In this document: positions 1 to 8,836 of the stretch, piece by piece
Numbering within the stretch: position 1 is the first letter of the stretch
Layout: each line of letters begins with the position of its first letter
Assembly (NCBI RefSeq): GCF_014773245.1
Contig: NZ_JACWMX010000003.1
Coordinates: 186,001-250,000 of the forward strand
Reading direction: 5' to 3'
DNA: 64,000 nucleotides
DNA from: Mucilaginibacter glaciei
GTDB taxonomy: Bacteria > Bacteroidota > Bacteroidia > Sphingobacteriales > Sphingobacteriaceae
Notes under the pieces: model-generated
What the model saw: the letters and a program-made list of their open reading frames with translations, nothing else
What the model was told of the DNA's origin: nothing
Database searches by the model: none
Position numbers and translations under genes: made by a program

Positions 1-1290
1 GAAACGGTAACCTAATCTAGCCTTGAGTGTAATGTTTTGCAAGGTTGAGTTTTGTACCCTCACCGGCCGCATCTCTTTACGGCCCACATCGTTCAGCACG
101 CTGTCGCTAACAAACTGGCTGTATTTATAAAAATCCTGCGTTAGGCCAAGGTCAAGCTTCAACTCGTTCTTTACCATCTTTAACGATTTGCCGCGCAGAT
201 AAAAGCTATAAGTAAAATCATTTTGCAGGTGCAACACGTTCAATGAATCGCGCGATCGGTTAGCGCTAAAGTAATAATCAGGGAATACGTTGTAGGTATC
301 CACATCGTTCTGCAGATAGTGATACTTGCGCGAATCGTAGTTAAAAGTATAGGTGATACGTTGCGTTGGCAGTACGCTTGTAATGCCGTTCGCCTTGCGG
401 TTACTATCAATGCGGCCAATGTAATACATCTGTTTAAGATAGATGCTGGCATTTTTCCAGTTCTCGAAACTGCTGCGCAGGCGCACGTTTTCTGTAGTCT
501 TATCTAACGAACCCTGTGCGCTCGTAAAAACGTCATCATTGAGTATCGAACCCGTTTCGGGTGCTTTCAAATTGTTAAAGATCACGTTGGTTAGTAAGTT
601 ATAACGTTTGTTAACCGAATGGTACCAGCTAAATAAGGCCACATTAACATCACTTACATTTTGAGCCAGGATATTATTGCTTGCATAAAAACCGCGCGAG
701 CCGTTAAAATTCATCATGAAACCTACATTCCAGTTGGGTTTAACATTCTGCGTATGCAGTACCTTAAATAGCGATTCTTTGAGTCCGCCAATCGTGCTGG
801 ATAACGATAAAAGTGTATAAGGTACCCGAGCATTGAAATAACTGATATCCTGCGGGTTGAGCAGGTAGGCGTCTAAACTGTGCTGTCCCTCATCAAACCC
901 AATAGTTTTGCGGGGATTAAATAGCAGGTCGCGCTGGGCAACCCCAAGATAGCCTAAACTAATTTTCGGGTTACGCGGTTGCGATAGTACGCTGTAATTC
1001 TCAAAATTTACCAAACCTGTATCCAGCGGAAATAACTGGGTACTATCGCTCAACAACCGTTCGCTGGTTATTTTAATGTATTTGGAATTGAACTCAATAG
1101 AATCTTTGCGGTTCTCCTCGCGCTTGCGCAAGGTGTCCAGATTATCGGATGATTTCCGGGATTGGTTCCTGACCGTATCACGTGTGTAAACCGGTTGGCT
1201 TTGCTGCTGGTTGGGGTAAACCTGCGCCAAGCCCTCCTGTGCCATAGCGCAGATTAAAAGCAATAGTAAATATTTAAGCTTTTGCGCCAT
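1..1290 (-). CDS. Putative porin, outer-membrane beta-barrel (3' end outside window)
   Basis: Visible are 430 N-terminal residues; the reading frame is still open at base 1, so the C-terminus is missing. The protein begins with a clear Sec signal peptide ([20 protein letters not shown], then LAQ), followed by a short charged Arg/Lys/Glu-rich stretch and a long region of alternating aromatic and polar residues typical of beta strands (for example the GYLGVAQRDLLFN and SWYHSVNKRYNLL segments). This resembles the Bacteroidota putative porin family (Porin_10). Its ATG overlaps the TAA stop of the purine nucleoside phosphorylase gene by one base (TAATG), so translation is probably coupled and the gene is third in an lpxK-pnp-porin operon. 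Substrate is unknown. I am sure of an outer-membrane barrel, less sure of the exact family. Confidence 0.8.
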   Translation of the reverse strand, partial: MAQKLKYLLLLLICAMAQEGLAQVYPNQQQSQPVYTRDTVRNQSRKSSDNLDTLRKREENRKDSIEFNSKYIKITSERLLSDSTQLFPLDTGLVNFENYSVLSQPRNPKISLGYLGVAQRDLLFNPRKTIGFDEGQHSLDAYLLNPQDISYFNARVPYTLLSLSSTIGGLKESLFKVLHTQNVKPNWNVGFMMNFNGSRGFYASNNILAQNVSDVNVALFSWYHSVNKRYNLLTNVIFNNLKAPETGSILNDDVFTSAQGSLDKTTENVRLRSSFENWKNASIYLKQMYYIGRIDSNRKANGITSVLPTQRITYTFNYDSRKYHYLQNDVDTYNVFPDYYFSANRSRDSLNVLHLQNDFTYSFYLRGKSLKMVKNELKLDLGLTQDFYKYSQFVSDSVLNDVGRKEMRPVRVQNSTLQNITLKARLGYRF

Positions 1291-2105
1291 TAAAGCGTTG
1301 CGATAAGTTCTTTGAGTATGATCGTCATTTTAGGTTCGGCCTCGTGCGCTACGGCCAGGATATCCTCTACCGAAACCGGTTTTAACTCTTCGGGGAAACC
1401 TTCATCTGTCAATACCGATATGGCAAATACCGGCAAGCCCATATGGTTAGCCACAATTACTTCTGGTACGGTGCTCATCCCTACGGCATCACCGCCTATT
1501 ATTTTAAGATAGCGATACTCAGCACGGGTTTCCAGGTTAGGCCCGGTAACGGCAACATACACGCCTTTGTGGCAGGTAATATTATTTGCGGCGGCTATTT
1601 GCAAAGCCTGATCTATCATATCATGACGATAAGGCTCGCTCATATCCGGAAAGCGGGGGCCCAGTTCGGCGTCGTTACGGCCCACCAACGGGTTTAACGG
1701 CTGCAGGTTAATGTGATCTTCAATCACCATCAGGCTGCCCTTTTTAAAATCAGGGTTAAGCGAACCGCTGGCGTTTGACACGAGCAGAGTTTTGATGCCC
1801 AGCATTTTCATCACCCTCACCGGCAGGGTTATCTGCTGCATGGTGTAACCCTCGTAATAATGCAGGCGGCCTTGCATAGCTACCACCTTTTTACCACCCA
1901 GCGTCCCGAAGATTAGCTTGCCGGAATGGAATTCCAGTGTCGACATCGGGAAATCGGGAATATTACTATACATCAGCTGTTTTTCAACCTCAATTTCATT
2001 TACCAGAGCACCCAGGCCGGTGCCTAAAATAATGCCTACTTCGGGCACAAAATCGCCAATACGGCTTTTAATATAGTTAGTTGCGTTCTGTATACTCTGT
2101 AACAT
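1290..2105 (-). CDS. Purine nucleoside phosphorylase, trimeric (low-mass) type
   Basis: Phosphorolysis of purine nucleosides to free base plus ribose-1-phosphate in purine salvage, cytoplasmic. 271 residues is the usual length for the human/XapA-type family. Seen motifs: phosphate-binding GTGLG (residues 28-32), [25 protein letters not shown], the purine-pocket [11 protein letters not shown] and the signature [13 protein letters not shown]. At the place of human Asn243 (FSLITN) this protein has Asp234 (ISVLTD). In human PNP that residue contacts the purine and an Asp there relaxes specificity towards adenosine, so base preference should not be assumed to be strictly 6-oxopurine. The start overlaps the end of lpxK by 29 bases and the stop overlaps the porin start by one base, indicating one transcript. 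Confidence 0.92.
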   Translation of the reverse strand: MLQSIQNATNYIKSRIGDFVPEVGIILGTGLGALVNEIEVEKQLMYSNIPDFPMSTLEFHSGKLIFGTLGGKKVVAMQGRLHYYEGYTMQQITLPVRVMKMLGIKTLLVSNASGSLNPDFKKGSLMVIEDHINLQPLNPLVGRNDAELGPRFPDMSEPYRHDMIDQALQIAAANNITCHKGVYVAVTGPNLETRAEYRYLKIIGGDAVGMSTVPEVIVANHMGLPVFAISVLTDEGFPEELKPVSVEDILAVAHEAEPKMTIILKELIATL

Positions 2106-3132
2106 AATTTAAAACTAATTGGTCAAACTCCTGCTTACCGTCATTTAAAAAACTCACCCCTATAGGCAATACCCAAATGGGTAATTTGGCCACGGCGGCA
2201 GCAAGTTCACGTACCCCTAAACGCTGCGCATCCTTTTCTGTTGTGATGATGATCTTTTTTTGTGATTTACAGGCTGTAAACTCTCCGGCAAGTTTACTGA
2301 TATTTTTTAAGCTAAACTGATGATGATCGGGATAATTGTGGTGAATTACCTGTGCTGTGTAGGTTTTGATATGCTGCACTAATGGCGTAGGGTTAGCTAT
2401 TCCGGTAAGTAAAAATACTGCTGTATCTGCGTCGATTACAAACTCGATTTTATTACCGCTAAGGTCCGTCATTGGCTGATAATTTATCGAAGTAAAGAAT
2501 ACCGGCTGGTGATTGTTGGGCTCCACCCGGTAATAGGCGCGGTTCATGCTGTCAAAATCTATATCTGGCGGGCATTTGGTCACCACCATAACGTCAGATC
2601 GCCAACGCCCCGTAAAGCTCTCGCGCAGGTTACCGGCTGGCAGTACCAAATGCGGGTCCTGCAATTTATTATAATCGAAAAGTAAGATACTCAAGCCAGG
2701 CAATACAGCCCGGTGCTGAAAGGCATCGTCCAGAATGATCACCTCATGATCAGCAACCAATTGCTCTATTCCCGCCACCCTGTCTTCGCAAACGGCAACG
2801 GTAACATCCCGGAATTTATGTTTGAATTGCGCGGGTTCGTCGCCAACTTTAGCTGCAGTAGTGGTTGTGTTTGCTGTAAGAAATCCTTTTGTTTTGCGGC
2901 CATAACCCCGGCTTAAAGTAGCTAATTTATGATCGGGTTTTAGTAATTCGACAAGATACTCCGTCATAGGGCTTTTACCGGCCCCGCCAACCTCCAGGTT
3001 ACCTACACTAATCACCGGCAGGTCGAATTCCCGGCTTTTAAAGATGCCGGCATTATACAATAAGTTGCGGATAGTTGTTACTAAACCGTAAATTATTGAA
3101 AACGGTAATAAAAGGAGGCGCAAGTATTTCAT
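2077..3132 (-). CDS. lpxK: Tetraacyldisaccharide 4'-kinase (lipid A biosynthesis)
   Basis: Phosphorylates the 4' position of the lipid A disaccharide precursor at the inner face of the cytoplasmic membrane (Raetz pathway). 351 residues, normal length. An N-terminal hydrophobic/amphipathic segment (residues 3-30) is followed by the P-loop [14 protein letters not shown] (residues 42-55); the family usually has GKTP, so Ser replaces Thr at the magnesium-coordinating position, a conservative change. Other seen family features are the TLSRGYGRK motif, GDEP, and the ILDDAFQHR motif with the conserved DDxxQH. A -7 promoter element lies immediately upstream (3141-3148). It is the first gene of the overlapping lpxK-pnp-porin operon; a functional link with the phosphorylase is not obvious and may only reflect operon conservation. 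Confidence 0.95.
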   Translation of the reverse strand: MKYLRLLLLPFSIIYGLVTTIRNLLYNAGIFKSREFDLPVISVGNLEVGGAGKSPMTEYLVELLKPDHKLATLSRGYGRKTKGFLTANTTTTAAKVGDEPAQFKHKFRDVTVAVCEDRVAGIEQLVADHEVIILDDAFQHRAVLPGLSILLFDYNKLQDPHLVLPAGNLRESFTGRWRSDVMVVTKCPPDIDFDSMNRAYYRVEPNNHQPVFFTSINYQPMTDLSGNKIEFVIDADTAVFLLTGIANPTPLVQHIKTYTAQVIHHNYPDHHQFSLKNISKLAGEFTACKSQKKIIITTEKDAQRLGVRELAAAVAKLPIWVLPIGVSFLNDGKQEFDQLVLNYVTEYTERN

Positions 3133-3140
3133 TGAAGGTG

Positions 3141-3148
3141 CAAAGATA
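3141..3148 (-). promoter_or_regulatory. Candidate -7 promoter element for lpxK operon
   Basis: Reads TATCTTTG on the minus strand, a perfect match to the Bacteroidota TAnnTTTG -7 consensus. It ends only 8 bases before the lpxK ATG, implying a very short leader or leaderless mRNA. No convincing -33 TTG was seen. Confidence 0.5.
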
Positions 3149-3161
3149 GGAAAAACAGCAC

Positions 3162-3485
3162 TTATGAAATAATGATTACCGGGCCGTTGGCTACGCCATT
3201 TAGTAAATGCTCTTTAATTTTGACGGTTAAAGTTGTTAAAACAGCATAGGTATTAATTGGCGCAGTTAGTACAAAAACTAAAATGGTGTATTTTTTGAAA
3301 TTTTGCTGATGCTGTAAGTTTTTATCGAAAGTAAGTAGCGCGTCGAAATTATTTTGAATTAGCAATTTTAAGAGTTCACCATTTTGAATTCCGTTCCAAC
3401 CCATATCTCCAACGGTAAAGATTTCGTGTTCGGCGAAGTCGAGTTTTAATTTTTTAGGGAGGTTTTCGTCAAGCAACAGCTTCAT
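3162..3485 (-). CDS. DUF5615 PIN-like toxin of a type II toxin-antitoxin pair
   Basis: 107 residues. Starts with the hallmark MKLLLDENLP of DUF5615 proteins, a PIN-fold ribonuclease-like family; the acidic D6/E7 at the end of strand 1 and the later LLTFDKNL segment are the expected acidic-site positions. Its first 17 bases overlap the end of the upstream DUF433 gene, the standard organisation of VapBC45-type modules (antitoxin first, toxin second). Presumed role: RNA cleavage when the antitoxin is lost. Target and activity cannot be read from sequence. Confidence 0.85.
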   Translation of the reverse strand: MKLLLDENLPKKLKLDFAEHEIFTVGDMGWNGIQNGELLKLLIQNNFDALLTFDKNLQHQQNFKKYTILVFVLTAPINTYAVLTTLTVKIKEHLLNGVANGPVIIIS

Positions 3486-3708
3486 AAAGCTTTAAAATAT
3501 CTTTTGAAGTAACGATCTTGTTGGCCATATCTAATAAGGCCACTGCCTGCTCTTTAGCAACAGAAGGGAAATCTTCTAAAAATTCATTCAACGAAACTCC
3601 GGCCTCTAAGTGGTCAAATAAAGATTCGACAGGCACCCGCGTCCCTGTGAAAACAGGTTGGCCGCTTAAAACATCGTTATCGATATTAATAACTTTTTGA
3701 ATTTCCAT
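3469..3708 (-). CDS. DUF433 antitoxin, partner of the DUF5615 toxin
   Basis: 79 residues from the ATG at 3708 (MEIQKVINID). The frame extends 10 codons further upstream, but those residues (MIAKVMYLYL) are not family-like and the shorter form fits DUF433. Seen features: IDNDVLSGQPVFTGTRVPVE with the conserved G-x-P-x-x-x-G-T-R-V-P motif, then the G-V-S-L-N-E-F-L-E-D-F-P segment and a C-terminal helix. DUF433 folds as a winged/HTH-like DNA-binding domain and normally neutralises and autoregulates the PIN-like toxin. A TATCTTTA box (3713-3720, minus) just upstream may be its promoter; it lies back-to-back with the TAACTTTA box of the next, divergent gene. Confidence 0.85.
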   Translation of the reverse strand: MEIQKVINIDNDVLSGQPVFTGTRVPVESLFDHLEAGVSLNEFLEDFPSVAKEQAVALLDMANKIVTSKDILKLYEAVA

Positions 3709-3748
3709 AAGATAAAGATACATAACTTTAGCTATCAATAAAAATCAC

Positions 3749-4657
3749 ATGAAGTACACCCTGGCCATTCTATTTTCGCTTATAACAGTCGCTGCCTTTG
3801 CCCAAACTGATAAAAAACTCACCGCCGAATTGCAAAGCGCTGTTAAAGGTTTTAACGGGCAGGTTGGTGTTTATGTGCAAAATTTAAAAACGGGTAAAAC
3901 AGCCGCTATAAACGCCGATACTCTGTTTCCTACGGCCAGTATGATCAAGGTGAGCATATTAAGCGGCCTGATGGATAAGATTGAAAAAGGTGAGCTTAAA
4001 TACAATCAAAAACTGGTCTACCGCGATTCGTTGTTATATGCCGGCGAGGATATCCTGGGTTCTTTTAAAGATAAAGACACTATCCAGCTGAGTAAGGTAG
4101 CTATGCTGATGATAACTATGAGCGATAACACGGCCAGCCTTTGGCTGCAAAAACTGGTTGATGGCAAGTACATAAACAACTGGCTGCAGGACAACGGCTT
4201 TAAAGTACTCCGGGTAAATTCGAGAGTGGCCGGGCGCGAAGACATCCGGAAGATATTTGGATGGGGCGTAGCAACCCCTTTTGAAATGGCACGCTTGTTT
4301 ACCCTGATCAAACAAGGTAAAGTGGTGAGCCCGGCGGCAAGCGAGCGTATGCAGCGAACGCTTAACCGCATCTATTGGGACGAGAATGCACTGTCGCAGA
4401 TCCCGCCCTATGTACAGGTGTTTTCCAAGCAGGGTGCGGTAGATGCTTCGAGATCTGAAACCGTGTTAGTTAACGCCCCGCATGGCGACTACGTTTTTAG
4501 CATTATGACCAACAATAACAAAGACCAGCGCTGGACAGCCGATAATGAGGCATCCGTAATGATCAAAAAGATCTCGGCACTGTTATATCATTACTTTGAA
4601 CCCGGCGACAAATGGAAACCTGCCGCAGGGATAGACAAATACATGACTAACGAATAA
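3749..4657 (+). CDS. Class A beta-lactamase-fold serine hydrolase, secreted
   Basis: 302 residues with a cleavable signal peptide (MKYTLAILFSLITVAAFAQ) directing it to the periplasm. The penicillin-recognising fold is shown by the S64-M-I-K67 motif (PTASMIK), the S125-D-N127 motif, and K227-Q-G229 in the position of the KTG triad. The class A ExxLN omega-loop motif carrying the deacylating Glu166 is not visible: the corresponding stretch reads SRVAGREDIRKIFGWG before the conserved TP. That argues against an efficient class A beta-lactamase and for a peptidase/esterase-like relative (Beta-lactamase2 family), so an antibiotic-resistance label is not supported. It is divergent from the DUF433/DUF5615 pair, whose start lies only 40 bases away, and convergent with the VOC gene, two bases away. 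Confidence 0.8.
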   Translation: MKYTLAILFSLITVAAFAQTDKKLTAELQSAVKGFNGQVGVYVQNLKTGKTAAINADTLFPTASMIKVSILSGLMDKIEKGELKYNQKLVYRDSLLYAGEDILGSFKDKDTIQLSKVAMLMITMSDNTASLWLQKLVDGKYINNWLQDNGFKVLRVNSRVAGREDIRKIFGWGVATPFEMARLFTLIKQGKVVSPAASERMQRTLNRIYWDENALSQIPPYVQVFSKQGAVDASRSETVLVNAPHGDYVFSIMTNNNKDQRWTADNEASVMIKKISALLYHYFEPGDKWKPAAGIDKYMTNE

Positions 4658-4659
4658 GC

Positions 4660-5148
4660 CTATTTTAATAAGGCCAGCAAACCGGGAATATCCAATTGCC
4701 GGGTGTACATGGTCAGGTTGCCCTGCTCATCTAACGGCCAGTCTGTTTTGGGGCGGTCCCAGTATAATTCTACACCATTCTCGTCAGGGTCGTTCAGGTA
4801 AATCGCTTCAGATACGCCATGATCCGCTGCTCCGCTGAGCGTATACTTAGCGTCTATCAGCCGTTGTAAAATCGCGGCCAGGTCTTTACGCTCAGGGTAT
4901 AAAATAGCGGTATGGTACAAACCCGGTGCATATTCGGGAGCGGGGGAAGCACCTTTACTTTGCCAGGTATTCAACCCGATGTGATGATGATAACCACCTG
5001 CTGATACAAAAGCGGCTTGATCGCCGTACATGGTCACTAATTCAAAGCCCAGCAAGTCGCAGTAAAAAGCCATCGACTTTTGCAGGTCGCTCACTTTTAA
5101 ATGCAGATGGCCAATCCGGGTTTGAGCGGGTATTTTATAACTTTCCAT
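4660..5148 (-). CDS. VOC-family (glyoxalase/dioxygenase-like) metalloprotein
   Basis: 162 residues from the ATG at 5148; a TTG two codons upstream (5154) is possible but not needed. Two beta-alpha-beta-beta-beta modules of the vicinal oxygen chelate fold: module 1 starts IGHLHLKVSDLQKSMAFYCDLLGFEL, module 2 around YHTAILYPERKDL and ends with DPDENGVELYWDRP. His in HLHLKV, His in YHTAIL and Glu in VELYWDRP are the expected metal ligands. It resembles CatE-like catechol-2,3-dioxygenase relatives, but the substrate is unknown. A 9-bp inverted repeat sits 23 bases upstream and may be its operator. Confidence 0.8.
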   Translation of the reverse strand: MESYKIPAQTRIGHLHLKVSDLQKSMAFYCDLLGFELVTMYGDQAAFVSAGGYHHHIGLNTWQSKGASPAPEYAPGLYHTAILYPERKDLAAILQRLIDAKYTLSGAADHGVSEAIYLNDPDENGVELYWDRPKTDWPLDEQGNLTMYTRQLDIPGLLALLK

Positions 5149-5170
5149 TTTCAATTTTACTAATAAAACA

Positions 5171-5194
5171 AATATATGTGTTTAAACATATATT
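5171..5194. promoter_or_regulatory. Inverted repeat, candidate operator upstream of VOC gene
   Basis: Perfect 9-bp arms AATATATGT (5171-5179) and ACATATATT (5186-5194) around a 6-base spacer, in the short divergent region between the VOC gene and the TonB receptor. Size and symmetry suit a dimeric repressor of the MarR/HxlR type; no such regulator is adjacent. Confidence 0.4.
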
Positions 5195-5329
5195 GCACAA
5201 TGGCTGATGTAGAGTAATTGTAATTTTTGCTTTGTAACAACATGGTTAATATTAGTTATGATGTTAACATATTGACCTTTATCAAAATATTTTACACATT
5301 TTTAGGAATAATTACAGCCCACCTGTTAC

Positions 5330-8122
5330 ATGTCTAAAATTCTACTGCTGCCGCTGCTGCTTTTTGTGTGTTTTAATCTGCAAGCGCAAACAAAAACGGT
5401 TCAGGCAAAGGCAATAATTAAAGGCAGGGTGATTGACTCATTGAATAATACACCTATTGAATTTGCGACGGTGGCGATTTTAGATTACCGCGACACTACA
5501 GGCACCCTGCTATCTTACACCATTACAGATAAAGCGGGTGCCTTTAACCTGCATAATATTCCGAGGGGCATCCCTATTAAGGTATTTATATCTTTTGTGG
5601 CCTATCAGCAATACCGAAAAATTATCACGACAGATAAGACTGATGTAGTAGATCTTGGCACGATCAAACTGAACATCAAAGAATTGAACACCGTTACCGT
5701 AACCGGCGAACGGATGCCCATCGTGATTCGAAAGGACACCATTGAATTTAATGCCGAGGCGTTTAAAGTGAGGCCGAATGCTGTTGTTGAAGACCTGCTG
5801 AAAAAGCTGCCGGGCATGGAAGTATCAAACGATGGCAGCATTACGGTAATGGGCAAGGCCGTGAGCAAGGTTTTGGTGGACGGGCACGAGTTCTTTTCGG
5901 GCGATACGCGGATGGCCACCAAAAACATCGACGCCGATATGATAGACAAGATCCAGGTGTATGACGACCGCGACAACGATCCCGACCACCTGGTACTCGA
6001 AGCAAAACTGAACAAGATTGTCAACCTGAAATTCAAAAAGAAGTACAAGAAAAGCATCTTCGGTAAGGGCTACGGCGGAGCGGGTACGAGCGAGCATTAC
6101 CAGGCCGGCGGATTGGTGAACTCTTTCAGGGATACTTTACAAATCAGCGTATTGGGCTCGTCAAATAACTTGAACAGTACAGGATTCGATTTTAATGACC
6201 TTTATACCTCTGGCGGGTTGGACCGTGGGGGCGAGGCAATACAACGGGCAGGCTTGGCATTTGGTGGGGGTGGAAGTGGCAGGCAAAAGGCCACCAGCGC
6301 CGGTGTAAATATCAATACCGACTATGGCAAAAAGTTAAAGATAAACCTGGCTTATGTTTATAAAAGCGATGTAGGCGAATATAATTCTGTTACCAGGAGG
6401 CAACAGTTCCTGACCGATACTATACTGTTTACCAACTCGGCCACTAAGCGGAATAATGATAATTACGGGCACTCGATAAGTAGTACGGTGGTTTGGCAGC
6501 CAAACGATAAAACCCGTATCAGGTACACGCCGTATTTAAATATTAATAGCAATAATTCGGCTACGGCAAACGCAGCGAACAGTTTCAGCAATTTTATAAA
6601 CCCGGTAAACAATTCCGCTAACACCGGCAGTTCGAGCGGTAATACGTTTAGTTTTTCACAATCATTCAACTATAATAAACAACTCAAAAAGAAAGGCGCT
6701 TCAATCAATATCGATCATAGCTTTTCCATTAGCCCGCGTAACAATATTAATTACGATAACACCAGCCTCACCTCGTATATAACTGCTTTTCCATCCTACT
6801 CATTCAGGCAACTGGGCGATACCCGCAGCCGTAATACCGACGTCAGTTTATCATCAGGGATCAACTATCCTTTAACCAAAGCTGTTACGGTAGATCTTAC
6901 CGCCCAGGGGAGCTTTACGCACAGTTTAGATAAAATATCTACTTACGATTATAACCCAGTAACCGGGCTTTATGATAGCTTTTTGCTCGAAAAAAGCAGC
7001 GACCTTAACCGCGATAGATGGATGCAGACTATTAACCCCGGTGTTACTATTAACCTGCCAAAGGATGCAAGGATCAGGCTGCACTTTAACACACAGTTTC
7101 AACAGGTAAACAATATGTTTGGCCGTAACTCGGCCAATCTCGACCAACAATTTGTTTTCTTTATGCCGAATATAAACTTCAGTGCGAAGGGTTTTTCGGC
7201 AAGTTATAACCGATACACATCGCTGCCTAACATTGGCGATCTGGTGCCTTACACTGTCGTGTTTAGTCCGTCATACTCTGTTACCGGTAACCCCAACCTA
7301 AAACCCGCCACAAGCGAAAGCTACAATCTTAACTACTCAAAATACAATTTCCAAAAAGGTATTAGTTACAACTTTAACGCATCGGCAGGCTTCTCTCATA
7401 ACAGCGTTTTCAGGCAGCGTACGCTCGACGCGCAATTGGTAGAGACCAGTACCCCTATTAACCGAGATGGCCGGTATAATTTGAATGCAGGCGGTTACAT
7501 TAACAAGCAGGTGAAGAAAGAAGGCGACTTAAAACTTAGCCTGACCACCAATTTTAATATATCAAAAAATCACGATTTTTTTGTGCTAAACCGAATGGAT
7601 GGTTTCCAGGATTCATACAGGGGTACTATCTCTGAGCATCTTTCGCTTGAATATAAGGAAATTTTCCAGATAGATCCCACGTATTCGCTTAACCAGGTTT
7701 ATACAACCTATACCGGTTTCGACTACAATAATCAAAAATACCTAACCCATAACGTAAACGCCCACTTTACCGTTTACATGCCTTTTAAAGCCAATATCGA
7801 TGGTACCTATAATTACAGCTACAACCCGCTGGTACCGGCCGGTTTTCAAAAGAGCTGCAACCTGCTTAACCTGAGCCTTGCCCGCCAGTTCCTGAAGAAT
7901 GACCGCGGCGAGATCAAACTATCATGTTATGACTTGCTTAACCAAAACATCGACACCTATCGGTCTATTAATCAAAACTCCGTTACCGATACCCAATCGC
8001 AGATTATCAGGCGGTATTTTTTATTGACCCTGCAATTCAAATTCACAAAGTCCACAGTTAAAAGCGATGATAAGCAAATGAAAAGCGGGCCGGCGATGAT
8101 TTTTCCAAGCGGGAGGATGTAA
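5330..8122 (+). CDS. TonB-dependent receptor-like outer-membrane protein (beta-barrel family 3)
   Basis: 930 residues. Signal peptide MSKILLLPLLLFVCFNLQAQ; carboxypeptidase-regulatory-like domain about residues 27-115 (IIKGRVIDSLNNTPIEFATV is its start); plug-like domain about 135-215 with VRPNAVVEDLLKKLPGMEV and VLVDGHEFF; then a long barrel rich in Asn/Ser/Tyr ending in a non-classical C-terminus. This is the Bacteroidota outer-membrane barrel family (OMP_b-brl_3) related to SusC but not paired with a SusD gene here, so it is not a classical polysaccharide utilisation locus receptor. Substrate unknown. It stands alone, with engB starting 64 bases downstream from its own promoter. Confidence 0.88.
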   Translation: MSKILLLPLLLFVCFNLQAQTKTVQAKAIIKGRVIDSLNNTPIEFATVAILDYRDTTGTLLSYTITDKAGAFNLHNIPRGIPIKVFISFVAYQQYRKIITTDKTDVVDLGTIKLNIKELNTVTVTGERMPIVIRKDTIEFNAEAFKVRPNAVVEDLLKKLPGMEVSNDGSITVMGKAVSKVLVDGHEFFSGDTRMATKNIDADMIDKIQVYDDRDNDPDHLVLEAKLNKIVNLKFKKKYKKSIFGKGYGGAGTSEHYQAGGLVNSFRDTLQISVLGSSNNLNSTGFDFNDLYTSGGLDRGGEAIQRAGLAFGGGGSGRQKATSAGVNINTDYGKKLKINLAYVYKSDVGEYNSVTRRQQFLTDTILFTNSATKRNNDNYGHSISSTVVWQPNDKTRIRYTPYLNINSNNSATANAANSFSNFINPVNNSANTGSSSGNTFSFSQSFNYNKQLKKKGASINIDHSFSISPRNNINYDNTSLTSYITAFPSYSFRQLGDTRSRNTDVSLSSGINYPLTKAVTVDLTAQGSFTHSLDKISTYDYNPVTGLYDSFLLEKSSDLNRDRWMQTINPGVTINLPKDARIRLHFNTQFQQVNNMFGRNSANLDQQFVFFMPNINFSAKGFSASYNRYTSLPNIGDLVPYTVVFSPSYSVTGNPNLKPATSESYNLNYSKYNFQKGISYNFNASAGFSHNSVFRQRTLDAQLVETSTPINRDGRYNLNAGGYINKQVKKEGDLKLSLTTNFNISKNHDFFVLNRMDGFQDSYRGTISEHLSLEYKEIFQIDPTYSLNQVYTTYTGFDYNNQKYLTHNVNAHFTVYMPFKANIDGTYNYSYNPLVPAGFQKSCNLLNLSLARQFLKNDRGEIKLSCYDLLNQNIDTYRSINQNSVTDTQSQIIRRYFLLTLQFKFTKSTVKSDDKQMKSGPAMIFPSGRM

Positions 8123-8174
8123 ACCGGGCAAACTCACCGGGTGAGGTGCTTTACCTGCTTAATTTACAAATCAC

Positions 8175-8182
8175 TACCTTTG
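8175..8182 (+). promoter_or_regulatory. Candidate -7 promoter element for engB
   Basis: TACCTTTG, perfect match to TAnnTTTG. It ends four bases before the engB ATG (8187), so the transcript would begin at or almost at the start codon (leaderless). The start codon itself is well supported by family alignment. Confidence 0.5.
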
Positions 8183-8186
8183 CAGT

Positions 8187-8816
8187 ATGATCATTAAATC
8201 AGCCGACTTTATTTGCAGTAATACCCAGATTTCTAAACTGCCGCCACCTACCAAGCCCGAATATGCTTTCATCGGCCGCAGTAACGTTGGGAAATCGTCG
8301 CTGATCAATATGCTTACCCAAAAAAAGGGGTTGGCTAAAACATCACAAACCCCGGGCAAAACACAACTGATCAATCACTTTTATGTGAACGAGACCTGGT
8401 ACATTGTTGATTTACCCGGTTATGGTTACGCCCGCGCATCAAAAAGTAAAAAGGCCGACTGGAATAAGTTCATCCAAACCTATCTGGATAAGCGCGAAAG
8501 CCTGCAATGTGTAATGGTGCTGATAGACAGCCGCCTGGAGCCGCAGAAAATAGACCTTGAATTTTGCAGCTGGCTGGGTGAAAAAGGCCTGCCTTTTGTG
8601 TTGATATTTACCAAGGCCGATAAGCAATCGAGCATCAAAACCGATCAGAATATTGCCAAGTTCCGCAAGGCTATTCTGGATATGTTTGACGAAGTGCCGC
8701 AGGTTTTTATCACCTCGTCAGACAATATGATGGGCCGGGAAGAAGTATTGGCATTTATCAGCAACATTAACCAGCAATTTGAAGTACCTGAGTACAACGA
8801 GGAACGTTATAGTTAA
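8187..8816 (+). CDS. engB: Ribosome biogenesis GTP-binding protein EngB/YsxC
   Basis: 209 residues, cytoplasmic TRAFAC GTPase needed for late large-subunit assembly. G1 P-loop GRSNVGKSS (residues 30-38), G2 threonines in AKTSQTPGKTQ, G3 DLPGYG, G4 TKAD, all present and in order. N-terminal MIIKSADFICSNTQ is the typical EngB start, supporting the ATG at 8187. The gene is monocistronic with a -7 element directly in front. Followed by a set of short palindromic repeats. Confidence 0.96.
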   Translation: MIIKSADFICSNTQISKLPPPTKPEYAFIGRSNVGKSSLINMLTQKKGLAKTSQTPGKTQLINHFYVNETWYIVDLPGYGYARASKSKKADWNKFIQTYLDKRESLQCVMVLIDSRLEPQKIDLEFCSWLGEKGLPFVLIFTKADKQSSIKTDQNIAKFRKAILDMFDEVPQVFITSSDNMMGREEVLAFISNINQQFEVPEYNEERYS

Positions 8817-8836
8817 ATTGAGCACAAACCATACTT

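Noticed and set aside
3749..4657. Antibiotic-resistance class A beta-lactamase
   Set aside because: Omega-loop ExxLN motif not seen and KTG reads KQG; the fold alone does not support resistance.
5330..8122. SusC-type receptor of a polysaccharide utilisation locus
   Set aside because: No SusD, glycoside hydrolase or sigma/anti-sigma partner beside any of the receptors in the window.
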